A DNA stretch of 64,000 bases. It comes from Rhodococcoides fascians A44A (GTDB lineage: Bacteria; Actinomycetota; Actinomycetes; Mycobacteriales; Mycobacteriaceae). Positions 27,520-37,096 of this stretch are shown here, piece by piece; positions within the stretch are counted from its first letter, which is position 1; each line of letters begins with the position of its first letter. A model generated the notes under the pieces. That model saw only the letters and a list, made by a program, of their open reading frames with translations, did not search any database and was not told where the DNA came from. Made by a program: the position numbers and the translations under genes. The stretch covers positions 1,389,928 to 1,453,927 of the forward strand of contig NZ_JMEX01000008.1 of NCBI RefSeq assembly GCF_000760735.1, read 5' to 3'.

Positions 27520-28605
27520 TCAGAGTTGAATCGAGGCGGTGCGGTTGCCGCCGTCGTACTTGGCTCGATACATCATCGAGTCGGCGGCCCGGGTGGCCTT
27601 GGTGATGGTGGCGGCATTGTCGTTCCACAGGTCCGACGGGCTCGACACCACGGCGGCTCCGACGCTCACCGTGATGGGGATCCGATCGTCGCCGCGGTAA
27701 AGGCTGTGGCCGATTCGGTGCACCATGTCGTGGGCATGTTCGATCGTGCCGGTGAACACGACGAGGAATTCCTCGCCCCCGGTGCGGGCGACGACGCCGT
27801 CGTCCTCGAAGAGTTCTCGTAGACGGTGGGCGACGGTGACGATGACGTCGTCGCCTGCATCGTGGCCGAAGTAGTCGTTGACGGCTTTGAATCGGTCGAT
27901 GTCCACGACGACGACCACCAGGCAGTGACCTCGTGCGTGGCTGCGCGACATCAGGGTCAGGGCCGCGTCGTCGACGCCGCGACGGTTGAGCAGTTCGGTC
28001 AGTGGGTCGAGCAGCGAGCGTCGGGCATCTCGGCCGATCGCGGTCCACGCGATGTGGGCGAGCAGGGGTATCGCGGAGTTGATGGCGATGGCGACGAGTC
28101 CGCCGGCCAGGGCTGTCGGTACGTCCTCGGACCCCGTGAACATTGCTCTGACGGCCGTGATGGAGACGAACACGACGCACCAGGCGAGGTGGGCGAGCAG
28201 CCAGCGTTGGCTGAGGAAGTAGGTGCACAATGCGCCGGTGACGACGAACAAGCCGGATCCGATGAGTGCACCGAACGGCTCGTACAGCACGAGCACGGAC
28301 GTCAGGCCGACGTCACCGAAGATGGCGAAGGCGATGAAGTCTCGGCGTGTGGGCAGCGGGCCGAAGAACCAGCGCAGTGCGACGGCGACCTGAAGGAGCA
28401 GAACGAGGCCGACCCAGGCTTGGGCGAAGAGTCCCTGTGGTCCGCGTGAGCTGAACAGCATGAGGATCGACGCGGCCGCGTACAGCAGTGTGGCCGCGCC
28501 GAACATGTTCTGAAGCGATCGGTGCAGGCCCCGCGTGGAGCGGTGGTGAATGATCCACTCGTAATCGAACGGCTGCTGATACCACTCCTGCAGCGTGGTC
28601 CACAC
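27520..28605 (-). CDS. membrane-bound GGDEF diguanylate cyclase
   Basis: 361 aa: six or so membrane helices (about 33-190), then a GGDEF domain (about 198-355). DPLTELLNRRG (200-210) begins the domain, DIDRFK (235-240) carries a metal-binding Asp, and GGEEF (276-280) is the active-site signature, so cyclic-di-GMP synthesis is expected. No RxxD inhibitory site is evident just before it, and there is no EAL domain. GTG start. Stands alone; the signal sensed by the membrane part is unknown. Confidence 0.88.
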   Translation of the reverse strand: MWTTLQEWYQQPFDYEWIIHHRSTRGLHRSLQNMFGAATLLYAAASILMLFSSRGPQGLFAQAWVGLVLLLQVAVALRWFFGPLPTRRDFIAFAIFGDVGLTSVLVLYEPFGALIGSGLFVVTGALCTYFLSQRWLLAHLAWCVVFVSITAVRAMFTGSEDVPTALAGGLVAIAINSAIPLLAHIAWTAIGRDARRSLLDPLTELLNRRGVDDAALTLMSRSHARGHCLVVVVVDIDRFKAVNDYFGHDAGDDVIVTVAHRLRELFEDDGVVARTGGEEFLVVFTGTIEHAHDMVHRIGHSLYRGDDRIPITVSVGAAVVSSPSDLWNDNAATITKATRAADSMMYRAKYDGGNRTASIQL

Positions 28606-28762
28606 GGTATCGGTCGACGGCTTCCTGTGGTTGCCGGTGCGGACCGATCCGGGCTTGTCGTCCGCTGATGATCGTGTGTCGTCCGTGCCGGCCTCCAGCC
28701 CTTACCCCTTTACGATCACAGCCTAGATGTAAAAAGCGGCGATCGGTTTGTTTCAGCGCAAT

Positions 28763-29734
28763 TCAACGCTCGGACGCCAGCGAGTTGACGGTACCCGCGA
28801 TTGCGTCCGCGCCGTCGACCGTGACGGTCAGTTTCTGTCCGTTCGCGAAGGTGAGGAATACGGCGGGACCTTTACGGGTGGCCACCGCGTAGTTGCCGCG
28901 GCCTTTGACGCGGAGGCCCCATCCGCCGAAGTCCGAGAACGGGTCCACCTCGCGAACCGAGGCCCCGGTGACTTCGCCGATGGAGTATTCGAAGGCGGGC
29001 ATGCCGAGGCTGCGGACGTGGATGCCGAGTTTGTCGACGATCAGCTCGTACCGCATGAGCGACGAGGTGAACGCCGCGATCGGTGCGAAGACGGCGACCG
29101 GCCACCAGGACTCGGACAGCCAGCAGGTCAGTGCGGCTGCCGCGGCCAGGATGGTGAACACGATCGCGATGGATGTGCGGCTCGCGCCGATGGGTTCGAC
29201 GATGGGGAGTTCGGCCCTCGCGCGCGGCAACGTCGCCGGCGGCGGTGAAGTGGCGTCGACACGGTCTCGGTAGTCACGCAGCTGGGTCGCGCCGAGGAGT
29301 CCGACGGCGAATCCGACGAGCGTTCCCACTCCGATCGCCCAGCCGGGGATCTCGACGTTGGTGACGGTCGTGACATCGAGTTGCTTGGCGAGTATCGCCA
29401 GTTGCAGGACGGTGATGAGGCCGACGACGGTGAGGCCGATCATCAGCATCGTCCGGCGCAGGATGAGCAGGGCGTGGGACAGCGCTGCAACGGCGCTGCA
29501 TCCACCGCCGACGAGCACGATGACGATCGCGAGAGTCCAGGCGCTCGTCGACGGACTCATGAATCCGTCCGGTTCGGTGCCCGACCAGTGGGTGGCGATC
29601 TGATCCGGAAGCCGGGTGCGCCAGACCTGCACGGCCACGAGTCCGAGTGCGGCCGCAGCGATCGGCACGACAACGCCGAAGATCACTCCAGCCGGGTCGA
29701 ACGTCCGCTGCTTCACTGCTGTCGGTCTGGTCAC
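28763..29734 (-). CDS. DUF1648-type membrane protein
   Basis: 323 aa with about five to six membrane helices. The start of the mature part (LPDQIATHWSGTEPDGFMS) is the DUF1648 signature seen in SdpI-type membrane proteins. The C-terminal soluble part (about 240-320) is PH-like. GTG 29734 has a GGAG upstream; longer frames 5' cover the neighbouring gene. Next to another SdpI-like gene, 22 bases apart and in the same direction, so the two may work together; function unknown. Confidence 0.72.
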   Translation of the reverse strand: MTRPTAVKQRTFDPAGVIFGVVVPIAAAALGLVAVQVWRTRLPDQIATHWSGTEPDGFMSPSTSAWTLAIVIVLVGGGCSAVAALSHALLILRRTMLMIGLTVVGLITVLQLAILAKQLDVTTVTNVEIPGWAIGVGTLVGFAVGLLGATQLRDYRDRVDATSPPPATLPRARAELPIVEPIGASRTSIAIVFTILAAAAALTCWLSESWWPVAVFAPIAAFTSSLMRYELIVDKLGIHVRSLGMPAFEYSIGEVTGASVREVDPFSDFGGWGLRVKGRGNYAVATRKGPAVFLTFANGQKLTVTVDGADAIAGTVNSLASER

Positions 29735-29756
29735 TCCGCAGGCTCCGCTCCTGAGC

Positions 29757-30227
29757 TCAGCTCGGGGCGCACGCGTCCTTGAGGCTGCACGAGATGCAGG
29801 AGTGACCGCACCCACCCGTCTCCGGGGCAGGTGTGGCGGCGGCCGCACGCGCACCGATGGATCCGCCGACACCGGCGGTGACGAACGCGGCGACCAGGCA
29901 TGCGACGACGGCGATGACCGAGAATGCGCCGCCGAGCATCAGTGCCGCTGCACCGCCGATGAGCAGCAGTAGCGCTGACGCTGCCGTGGTGGGGCCTGCG
30001 ACTTTGTTGGCCATGACGAAGGTCTCGTCGTCGCGCATGGACTCCGCCGTTCGGACTCCCGCCCACCGGTTGCGGGGGAGCTTGCCTGTCAGCGAGGCCG
30101 TGGCAACGGAGCCGACGACGAGCGCGAGGACGAACATGAGTATGGACACGACGATCACGCTGGTAAGGATACGTCTTCTGCGCGCGCCCGTAGTACGCGC
30201 ATCTGAGCTGGGCGGATTCCCGCTCAC
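29757..30227 (-). CDS. SdpI-like small membrane protein with Cys-rich tail
   Basis: 156 aa with three membrane helices. NRWAGVRTAESMRDDETFVMANKVAG matches the SdpI consensus (G-x-RT ... W/F-x-x-A-N). The C-terminus CGHSCISCSLKDAC has four Cys and one His in 14 residues, a possible metal or disulfide centre. GTG start 30227, divergent from leuS by only 34 bases. In M. tuberculosis a small membrane gene (Rv0039c) is likewise near leuS. Confidence 0.7.
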   Translation of the reverse strand: MSGNPPSSDARTTGARRRRILTSVIVVSILMFVLALVVGSVATASLTGKLPRNRWAGVRTAESMRDDETFVMANKVAGPTTAASALLLLIGGAAALMLGGAFSVIAVVACLVAAFVTAGVGGSIGARAAAATPAPETGGCGHSCISCSLKDACAPS

Positions 30228-30249
30228 AAGGGCAGCAGGTGGCTACGAC

Positions 30250-30255
30250 TAAACT
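30250..30255 (+). promoter_or_regulatory. -10 hexamer of leaderless leuS
   Basis: TAAACT ends six bases before the GTG of leuS, so transcription should begin at or next to the start codon. No ribosome-binding site is present. Confidence 0.6.
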
Positions 30256-30261
30256 GCGTGG

Positions 30262-33072
30262 GTGACTGTTCCAGTGGACGCAACGCCCCAGCACCGCTAC
30301 ACCGCGGATGTGGCCGCGCGCATCGAGAAGCAATGGCAAGACCTGTGGGAAGAGCAGGGCACGTTCGACGCTCCCAACCCGGTCGGTGCGCTTGCCGGTG
30401 ACGTCCCGAAGGACAAGCTCTTCGTTCAGGACATGTTCCCGTACCCGTCGGGCAGTGGCCTTCACGTCGGTCACCCGCTCGGGTACATCGCGACGGACGT
30501 GTTCGCGCGCTTCCACCGCATGCACGGACGCAACGTTCTGCACGCGCTCGGATACGACGCCTTCGGTCTGCCTGCGGAGCAGTACGCCGTCCAGACGGGT
30601 ACGCATCCGCGGACGACGACGGAGGCGAACATCGCGAACATGCGTCGCCAGCTGGGACGCCTCGGCCTCGGTCATGACCGGCGTCGATCCCTGGCGACGA
30701 CGGATGTCGACTTCTATCACTGGACGCAGTGGATCTTCCTGCAGATCTTCAACTCCTGGTACGACGAGGAGCAGCAGAAGGCGCGCCCCATCTCGGAGCT
30801 GGAATCGTCGTTCGCCGACGGCTCGCGGGCGCTCGAGGACGGCCGGGAGTGGTCGGCTCTGTCGGCGGCGGAGAAGGCTGCGGTGCTGGATTCGTTCCGC
30901 CTCGTGTACGAGTCCAATTCGCTGGTCAACTGGTGCCCCGGCTTGGGTACGGTGCTGGCGAACGAGGAGGTCACGGCCGACGGTCGCAGCGACCGTGGCA
31001 ACTTCCCGGTGTTCCGAAAGAACCTGAAGCAGTGGATGATGCGTATCACTGCGTACTCGGACCGCTTGATCGACGACCTCGAGTACCTCGATTGGCCGGA
31101 CAAGGTCAAGACGATGCAACGCAACTGGATCGGTCGATCGCGCGGCGCCGAGGTGTCGTTCGGTGACATCACGGTGTTCACGACGCGGCCGGACACGCTG
31201 TTCGGTGCCAGTTACGTGGTGCTCGCGCCCGAACACGACTTGGTCGACGGTCTGGTGGCTGCTTCGTGGCCCGACGGTGTGTCGGAGATCTGGACCGGCG
31301 GCGCCGCGACTCCCGCGGAAGCCGTTGCAGCGTACCGCTCTTCGATCGCCGCGAAGTCCGACCTGGAGCGTCAGGAGAACAAGGAGAAGACCGGTGTCTT
31401 CACCGGCTCCTACGCCGTCAATCCCGTCAACGGTGAACAGGTCCCGGTGTTCATCGCGGACTACGTCCTCACCGGCTACGGCACGGGCGCGATCATGGCG
31501 GTGCCGTCCCACGACCAACGCGACTGGGAATTCGCCACGAAGTTCGGGCTGCCCATCCGCGAGGTCATCTCGGGCGGAGATGTCACCGAAGCCGCATACA
31601 CCGGCGACGGCCCGTTGGTGAACTCCGGCTTCCTGGACGGGCTTTCGGTCGACGACGCCAAGGCCGCCATCGTGAAGAAGCTGGAAGCCGACGGCACGGG
31701 CACCGGCAAGATCCAGTACAAGCTGCGGGACTGGCTGTTCGCCCGTCAGCGGTACTGGGGCGAACCGTTCCCCATCGTCTACGACGCCGACGGCAATGCC
31801 CACGCACTCCCGGACAGTGTGCTCCCCGTTCAGCTTCCCGAGGTCGAAGACTACGCACCGGTCTCCTTCGACCCGGACGACGCAAGCTCCGAGCCGTCCC
31901 CGCCCCTGGCGAAGGCGTCGGATTGGGTGGAGGTGGAGCTGGATCTCGGTGACGGGCTGCAGACGTACCGCCGCGACACCAATGTGATGCCGCAGTGGGC
32001 GGGTAGCTCGTGGTACCAGCTGCGGTACATCGATCCGACCAACTCGGAGACGTTCGCGGACCCGGAGAACGAGAAGTACTGGACGGGGCCGCGTCCGGAG
32101 ATCCACGGCCCGAACGATCCGGGCGGCGTCGATCTGTACGTCGGCGGCGTCGAGCATGCGGTGCTGCACCTGCTGTACTCGCGGTTCTGGCACAAGGTGC
32201 TGTTCGATCTGGGGCATGTCAGCTCGAGCGAGCCGTACCGTCGCCTCTACAACCAGGGCTACATCCAGGCCTATGCGTTCACCGATGCGCGTGGCGTCTA
32301 CGTTCCGGCCGAGGAGGTCGAAGAACGCGACGGCGGGTACTTCTACCAGGGCGAACCCGTCAACCGCGAGTACGGGAAGATGGGCAAGAGCCTGAAGAAC
32401 TCGGTCTCGCCCGACGACATCTTCACCGAGTACGGTGCCGACACCCTGCGTGTGTACGAGATGTCGATGGGTCCGCTGGACACCTCGCGTCCGTGGGCGA
32501 CCAAGGACGTCGTCGGCGCGCAGCGTTTCCTGCAGCGTGTGTGGCGTCTGGTGCTCGACGAGGAGACCGGCGCTGTGCGCGTCACCGACGACAAGCCCAC
32601 CGAGGACACGTTGCGCGTCCTCAACCGGGTGATCGACGGTGTGGAGGCGGATTACACTGCGCTGCGCGACAATACGGCCGGTGCCAAGCTCATCGAGCTC
32701 ACCAACCATCTCACGAAGGCGTATCCGGACGGTGCACCGCGCGGTGTCGTGGAGCCGCTGGTCCTGATGCTCGCGCCGATGGCTCCGCATCTGTCCGAGG
32801 AGCTGTGGAAGCTGCTTGGCCACGATCGTTCTCTCGCCCACGGGCCGTTCCCGCGGGTGGAGAAGAAGTGGCTCGTCGCGGATACCGTCGACTATCCGAT
32901 CCAGGTCAACGGCAAGGTCCGTAGCCGTGTCTCCGTACCTGCCGATTCAGCTCCGGCCGACGTCGAGAAAATCGCGTTGGAGGACGAGAAGATCGCAGCC
33001 CTGCTGGACGGAAAGGCGCCGACGAAGGTCATCGTCATTCCGGGGCGCATGGTCAATATCGTTCTGAAGTAA
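30262..33072 (+). CDS. leuS: leucyl-tRNA synthetase
   Basis: 936-aa class I synthetase. HIGH-type motif HVGH at residues 68-71 within [21 protein letters not shown]-type loop is KMGKS at 706-710 (Gly replaces the first Ser, tolerated in this family); the editing (CP1) domain spans about 225-425 with [15 protein letters not shown] and [16 protein letters not shown], whose Asp edits mischarged tRNA. C-terminal anticodon-binding domain follows. GTG 30262. Confidence 0.97.
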   Translation: MTVPVDATPQHRYTADVAARIEKQWQDLWEEQGTFDAPNPVGALAGDVPKDKLFVQDMFPYPSGSGLHVGHPLGYIATDVFARFHRMHGRNVLHALGYDAFGLPAEQYAVQTGTHPRTTTEANIANMRRQLGRLGLGHDRRRSLATTDVDFYHWTQWIFLQIFNSWYDEEQQKARPISELESSFADGSRALEDGREWSALSAAEKAAVLDSFRLVYESNSLVNWCPGLGTVLANEEVTADGRSDRGNFPVFRKNLKQWMMRITAYSDRLIDDLEYLDWPDKVKTMQRNWIGRSRGAEVSFGDITVFTTRPDTLFGASYVVLAPEHDLVDGLVAASWPDGVSEIWTGGAATPAEAVAAYRSSIAAKSDLERQENKEKTGVFTGSYAVNPVNGEQVPVFIADYVLTGYGTGAIMAVPSHDQRDWEFATKFGLPIREVISGGDVTEAAYTGDGPLVNSGFLDGLSVDDAKAAIVKKLEADGTGTGKIQYKLRDWLFARQRYWGEPFPIVYDADGNAHALPDSVLPVQLPEVEDYAPVSFDPDDASSEPSPPLAKASDWVEVELDLGDGLQTYRRDTNVMPQWAGSSWYQLRYIDPTNSETFADPENEKYWTGPRPEIHGPNDPGGVDLYVGGVEHAVLHLLYSRFWHKVLFDLGHVSSSEPYRRLYNQGYIQAYAFTDARGVYVPAEEVEERDGGYFYQGEPVNREYGKMGKSLKNSVSPDDIFTEYGADTLRVYEMSMGPLDTSRPWATKDVVGAQRFLQRVWRLVLDEETGAVRVTDDKPTEDTLRVLNRVIDGVEADYTALRDNTAGAKLIELTNHLTKAYPDGAPRGVVEPLVLMLAPMAPHLSEELWKLLGHDRSLAHGPFPRVEKKWLVADTVDYPIQVNGKVRSRVSVPADSAPADVEKIALEDEKIAALLDGKAPTKVIVIPGRMVNIVLK

Positions 33073-33145
33073 TCCCCTACCGAGTGGACCCATCCTTTGA
33101 GGATGAGACTTGCGATCAGCGGTGCCACAGGGGGCATGGGTGCGC

Positions 33146-33151
33146 TTTAAT
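33146..33151 (+). promoter_or_regulatory. -10 hexamer of leaderless lipase gene
   Basis: TTTAAT ends seven bases before ATG 33159. Confidence 0.6.
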
Positions 33152-33158
33152 CTGTCTC

Positions 33159-34421
33159 ATGTCACGAGTTGGTAAAGGCTTCTTGGTCGGCGTGGTCGCT
33201 GCCGTGGTCGTCGGGTCGAGTGCGTTCGTTGCCCAGGCGGATCCGGGGCCCGGGTCGCCCATTCCGGCGAACGATCCGTTCTACAGCTACGACGGGTCTC
33301 TCGACGTTGCGCCGGGCACGGTGCTGCGGAGTCGGCCGATGGTGTTCGCAACGCCGACCCTGACCACGCCGATCACCGGGGATCAGGTGCTGTTCCGCAC
33401 CACCGATCAACAGGGTCGCGGCGCGGTCACCGCGGCGGCCGTTCTCCGACCGCTGATTCCCGGCCCGACCAAGATCGTCTCGTACCACATGGCGTACGAC
33501 GCTCTCGGATCGCAGTGCGACCCGTCCTACACCCTCAGCGGTGGTGCGACGAGTCCTATTGCCGAGGCGGAGCAGGCAGTGATCGCGGGTTACCTCGCTG
33601 CGGGATACACCGTCGTCGCGCCGGATTACGAAGGTGAAGAACTAGAGTGGACGATCGGACGACAGTCCGGATACGCGGCGCTGGACGGTATTCGCGCGGC
33701 CGAGCAGTTCCTGCAGGTGCCGACGTCGACTCCCGTTGGGATGATCGGATACTCGGGTGGCTCGGTTCCGACGCAGTGGGGTGCCGAGGTTGCACCGAGT
33801 TACGCTCCGGAGCTCAACCTTGTCGGCGTCGCGGCGGGTGGTCTCCCGGTCGACCTCGCGCACAATCTTCCTTACGTCAGCGGAAGCGCGCAGTGGGCGG
33901 GTGTGATTCCGGCACTCATCGTCGCGTACCAGCGGGCGTACGGACTGAACACGAGCGAATTCGTCTCGGACTACGGGCTGCAGGTGATGGACCAGGTGGA
34001 TCAGGAGTGCATCGCGCAGTTCGCCGACGACTACCCCACCCTCACCGATGCAGACATGGTGAAGGCGCCGTACACGTCACTTCTGGATGTGCCGGAGGTA
34101 GTCGAGGCGATCAACGACAACATCATGGGCACCGCAGGTACACCGCGTGTTCCGATGTTCTTGGCCGTTGGCCACGCGGATCCGATCGGTGACACCATCA
34201 TGATCACTGCCGACGTTCAGGCGCTTGCACACCAGTACTGCAGCCAGGGCGTCGACGTCCAGTACTCGCAGTACGACGGGTTGACGCACGGCGAGGCTTT
34301 TCCGCCGTTCGAGGCCCAGGGGCTGCTGTTCATGACCGAGCGTTTCTCGGGGGCTCCGACGCACAGCAATTGCGCCACGATTCCCCCGGGCAACAGCCTC
34401 GCGCCGACGCCGGTGCCCTAG
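33159..34421 (+). CDS. secretory lipase (LIP family)
   Basis: 420-aa exported hydrolase. Signal peptide (GFLVGVVAAVVVGSSAFVAQA) then NDPFYSYDGSLDVAPGTVLRSRPM, the usual beginning of this actinobacterial LIP family. The nucleophile Ser199 sits in GYSGG (197-201); the late HGEAF and VGHADPIGD segments supply catalytic His and Asp candidates. Probable triacylglycerol/long-chain ester hydrolase. Leaderless promoter at 33146. Its TAG overlaps the stop of the convergent SDR gene by CTAG. Confidence 0.88.
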   Translation: MSRVGKGFLVGVVAAVVVGSSAFVAQADPGPGSPIPANDPFYSYDGSLDVAPGTVLRSRPMVFATPTLTTPITGDQVLFRTTDQQGRGAVTAAAVLRPLIPGPTKIVSYHMAYDALGSQCDPSYTLSGGATSPIAEAEQAVIAGYLAAGYTVVAPDYEGEELEWTIGRQSGYAALDGIRAAEQFLQVPTSTPVGMIGYSGGSVPTQWGAEVAPSYAPELNLVGVAAGGLPVDLAHNLPYVSGSAQWAGVIPALIVAYQRAYGLNTSEFVSDYGLQVMDQVDQECIAQFADDYPTLTDADMVKAPYTSLLDVPEVVEAINDNIMGTAGTPRVPMFLAVGHADPIGDTIMITADVQALAHQYCSQGVDVQYSQYDGLTHGEAFPPFEAQGLLFMTERFSGAPTHSNCATIPPGNSLAPTPVP

Positions 34422-35203
34422 AGCAGCGTGGGTAGGACTCCCCCGTCGACTCTGACCGCTGCGCCGTTGGTGGCCGAGGCGACCGGGCTGGCCAGGAACG
34501 TCACCATGTTCGCGATTTCGGCCGGTTCGATGAAACGTTGCAGCAGGGACGTCGTGTTGGAGCTCGCGATGGCAGATTTCAGGTCGTCGACGGGGATGGA
34601 CCGCGCCGCGGCGAGAGCGTCGACGGTCCGTGCGACTCCGTCGGAGTAGGTGGGGCCACCGAGGACCGAATTGACGGTCACAGCAGTGCCTTTCGTGAGC
34701 TTGGCCAACCCGTTCCCCAGGGACAGCATCGCGGTCTTGGTCGTGCCGTAGTGGATCATGTCGGGCGGCACGTCGACTCCGGATTCACTGCTGACGAACA
34801 GGATTCGTCCCCAGCCACGCCCCAGCATGCCGGGCATGAGGCGTCGGGCCAGACGCACTCCGCTCATGACGTTGACGTCGAAGTATCGCTGCCAGTCGTC
34901 GTCGGAGATGTCGGTGAAGGGTGTGAGTTCGAACAGACCGACGTTGTTCACGAGGATGTCGACGTCCCCGAGCCGGTCGAGAAGGAGTTCGACGTCGGTG
35001 GCCACGGCGAAGTCGGCGACGATTCCGCGGACGGTGGCGTCGGGGGCGTGGTGTTGCAGTGATTCGACGGCACGATCGAGCCGCGCGGTGTCGCGGCCGT
35101 TGATCGTCACGTCGACGCCTTCGGCGAGCAGCGCCCGCGCGACGGCGTATCCGATTCCTTCGGTGGAACCGCTGACGAATGCCGATTTTCCGGTGAGGTT
35201 CAT
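34418..35203 (-). CDS. SDR family oxidoreductase
   Basis: 261-aa classical SDR: cofactor loop SGSTEGIGYAVA (TGxxxGxG type), NNVG at strand 4, active-site Ser and Tyr-x-x-x-Lys in VSSESGVDVPPDMIHYGTTKTA. NGRD following strand 2 (Arg) suggests NADPH preference. Substrate unknown. In-frame starts at 35227 (GTG), 35209 and 35203 lack a ribosome site; ATG 35203 (MNLTGKSAF) best fits the family. Convergent with the lipase and sharing the CTAG stop overlap. Confidence 0.85.
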   Translation of the reverse strand: MNLTGKSAFVSGSTEGIGYAVARALLAEGVDVTINGRDTARLDRAVESLQHHAPDATVRGIVADFAVATDVELLLDRLGDVDILVNNVGLFELTPFTDISDDDWQRYFDVNVMSGVRLARRLMPGMLGRGWGRILFVSSESGVDVPPDMIHYGTTKTAMLSLGNGLAKLTKGTAVTVNSVLGGPTYSDGVARTVDALAAARSIPVDDLKSAIASSNTTSLLQRFIEPAEIANMVTFLASPVASATNGAAVRVDGGVLPTLL

Positions 35204-35254
35204 GTACATGCGTCGATCGTCGTGCACGTCGATCAGCGGCCGATCAGCGCGAAC

Positions 35255-35260
35255 TAGAAT
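35255..35260 (+). promoter_or_regulatory. -10 hexamer of leaderless BTAD regulator gene
   Basis: TAGAAT ends six bases before GTG 35267. Confidence 0.6.
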
Positions 35261-35266
35261 CGCAGC

Positions 35267-37081
35267 GTGAGCGAGCTTCGGATCCGCGTTCTCGGCCCGG
35301 TGGAGGTGGAGATCGACGGTATGCCGGTGCGCATCTCGAAGCCGCGGCTACGCGAGATGCTCTGCCTGCTGGTGATCGCTCGCGGTAGGACGGTGCGCAC
35401 GTCGAGTCTCGTCGACGATCTGTGGGAGGACGCACCTGCGGGTGCACTCGGCATCGTGCAGACCTTCGTGGGTGAGCTTCGGAAGATCCTGGAGCCTGGC
35501 AGGCCGGCGCGCACTCCCCCGACGACGTTGGTGACCAGGGGTGCCGGATACGCACTCGTTCTGGCCGCCGACGCGGTGGATCTGTGGCGCGCGGAGCAGT
35601 TGGTTCGGGACGACGAGCCCGAGCATGCACTCGAGCAGTGGAGCGGACATACGTTCGAGGAGTTCGCGGATCGTGCGTGGGCAACGGGAGAACGCGCGCG
35701 AATCGCAGAGCTCAGGGCCGGTGCCGTGGAGCGACGTGCGGAGGCGCGGATCGCCGAGGGCAAGGGGGACAGCATCATTGCGTCACTCGACCGCCACGTC
35801 GACGAGCACCCGTGGCGTGAGGAGGGGTGGCGTCTGTTGGCTGTCGCGTTGTACGGGGCGGGTCGGCAGGGTGACGCGCTCGAGGTTCTGCGGCGTGCTC
35901 GCGAGACGTTCGTTCGTGGGCTGGGCCTCGATCCGAGTGATCGCCTGGCAAGTCTGGAACAGCGTATTCTGACGCGGGATTCTGGGCTGCTCTCTCACGG
36001 TAGCTCTGTCCTGATGCAGACTGCGGCAGCGCAGGCTCGCGGCGGAGCGCGATCGCAGATCGAAAGTGCTACAGCGCTTCTGCCGCTTCTTGCCCAGTCC
36101 GGATCGGTCGACGCCGCCACCGAGCAGCGCGTGGCGACGATCCGCGCTGCCGAGCAATTCGGTGATCCGGAGCTGACGGCACGCGTCATCGTGGGCTACG
36201 ACGTTCCGGGAGTCTGGACGCGGTCCGACGATCCGGCGAAATCAGCGGCCATCGTCGAGGCCGCCGACCGGACTCTGGCGATCCTCCCGCCGACGGCATC
36301 GACCCGGGTACGGGCCCGTCTGCTGGCGACGATCGCGATGGAATCTCGTGGCGTGGACAGCCGGATGGACGAGGCACGAGAGGCCGAGCGGCTGGCGCGG
36401 ACCCTCGCCGACCCGGCGCTACTCTGCCTCGCGCTGAGCGCACGCTATCTGCAGACGTGTCGGAGGACCGGCCTGGCCCGCGATCGTGAACGCATCGGTG
36501 CCGACATCATCGACATCGCCGTGGCATCCGAGTTGCCCACCTTCGACATCGCCGGTCGACTGATCCGCATGCAAGCGTTGTGCGCGCTCGACGACATCGA
36601 CGAAGCCTCGATGGAGGCAGACCTCGTGGACGGAATCGCCGCCAGATTCGATCGCCCCCTCGCGTCGGTGTTCACCGCGTGGTTCCGCTACACCTTCACC
36701 GGCGGACCACCTCCACCGGACGGTGACGAAATGCCTGGATTCCGAACCGGATTGACCGCCATGTCCGCGCTGACCACGGCTCTGCGGAACGACACTGCAC
36801 TACCCAGGGGAGACTTCGGCCCCTATGCGCCGTGGGCCCAACCGCTCCTCGCGACCGACGCGGAGGCGTCGGGCATGCTCGAGACGGTCCCCGATCCGCC
36901 GCACGATCTGATGGCCGAAATCTGTTGGTACCTGGTCGGTACAGCTGCCCTCCGCGTCGGGCATCACGGCGCTGCTCGACGCGCACACACGGCCCTGCTC
37001 CCTGCAGTCGACGAGCGCGCGGCGGGGTCCGGAGCACTCGATCTCGGCCCGATCGGCCCGTTGATCACGGCGTTGGAGTGA
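35267..37081 (+). CDS. BTAD-domain (SARP-like) transcriptional regulator
   Basis: 604 aa. OmpR-type winged helix (about 5-100: LRIRVLGPVEVEIDGMPVRISKPRLREMLCLLV), then the bacterial transcriptional activation domain BTAD (about 105-240, TPR-like), then a long helical repeat region (about 260-600) rich in AAD/AEAERLART-type TPR motifs. There is no recognisable NB-ARC ATPase, so this is a medium-length SARP-like protein. SARPs often activate secondary-metabolite genes; the neighbour is a stand-alone NRPS-type thioesterase and the NRPS lies 12 kb to the right. Confidence 0.87.
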   Translation: MSELRIRVLGPVEVEIDGMPVRISKPRLREMLCLLVIARGRTVRTSSLVDDLWEDAPAGALGIVQTFVGELRKILEPGRPARTPPTTLVTRGAGYALVLAADAVDLWRAEQLVRDDEPEHALEQWSGHTFEEFADRAWATGERARIAELRAGAVERRAEARIAEGKGDSIIASLDRHVDEHPWREEGWRLLAVALYGAGRQGDALEVLRRARETFVRGLGLDPSDRLASLEQRILTRDSGLLSHGSSVLMQTAAAQARGGARSQIESATALLPLLAQSGSVDAATEQRVATIRAAEQFGDPELTARVIVGYDVPGVWTRSDDPAKSAAIVEAADRTLAILPPTASTRVRARLLATIAMESRGVDSRMDEAREAERLARTLADPALLCLALSARYLQTCRRTGLARDRERIGADIIDIAVASELPTFDIAGRLIRMQALCALDDIDEASMEADLVDGIAARFDRPLASVFTAWFRYTFTGGPPPPDGDEMPGFRTGLTAMSALTTALRNDTALPRGDFGPYAPWAQPLLATDAEASGMLETVPDPPHDLMAEICWYLVGTAALRVGHHGAARRAHTALLPAVDERAAGSGALDLGPIGPLITALE

Positions 37082-37096
37082 CTCCGCGGTTCGCGG

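Noticed and set aside
29731..32841. Open frame of about 1,000 codons opposite leuS
   Set aside because: Antisense to a fully conserved leuS and also crosses two other genes; no motif.
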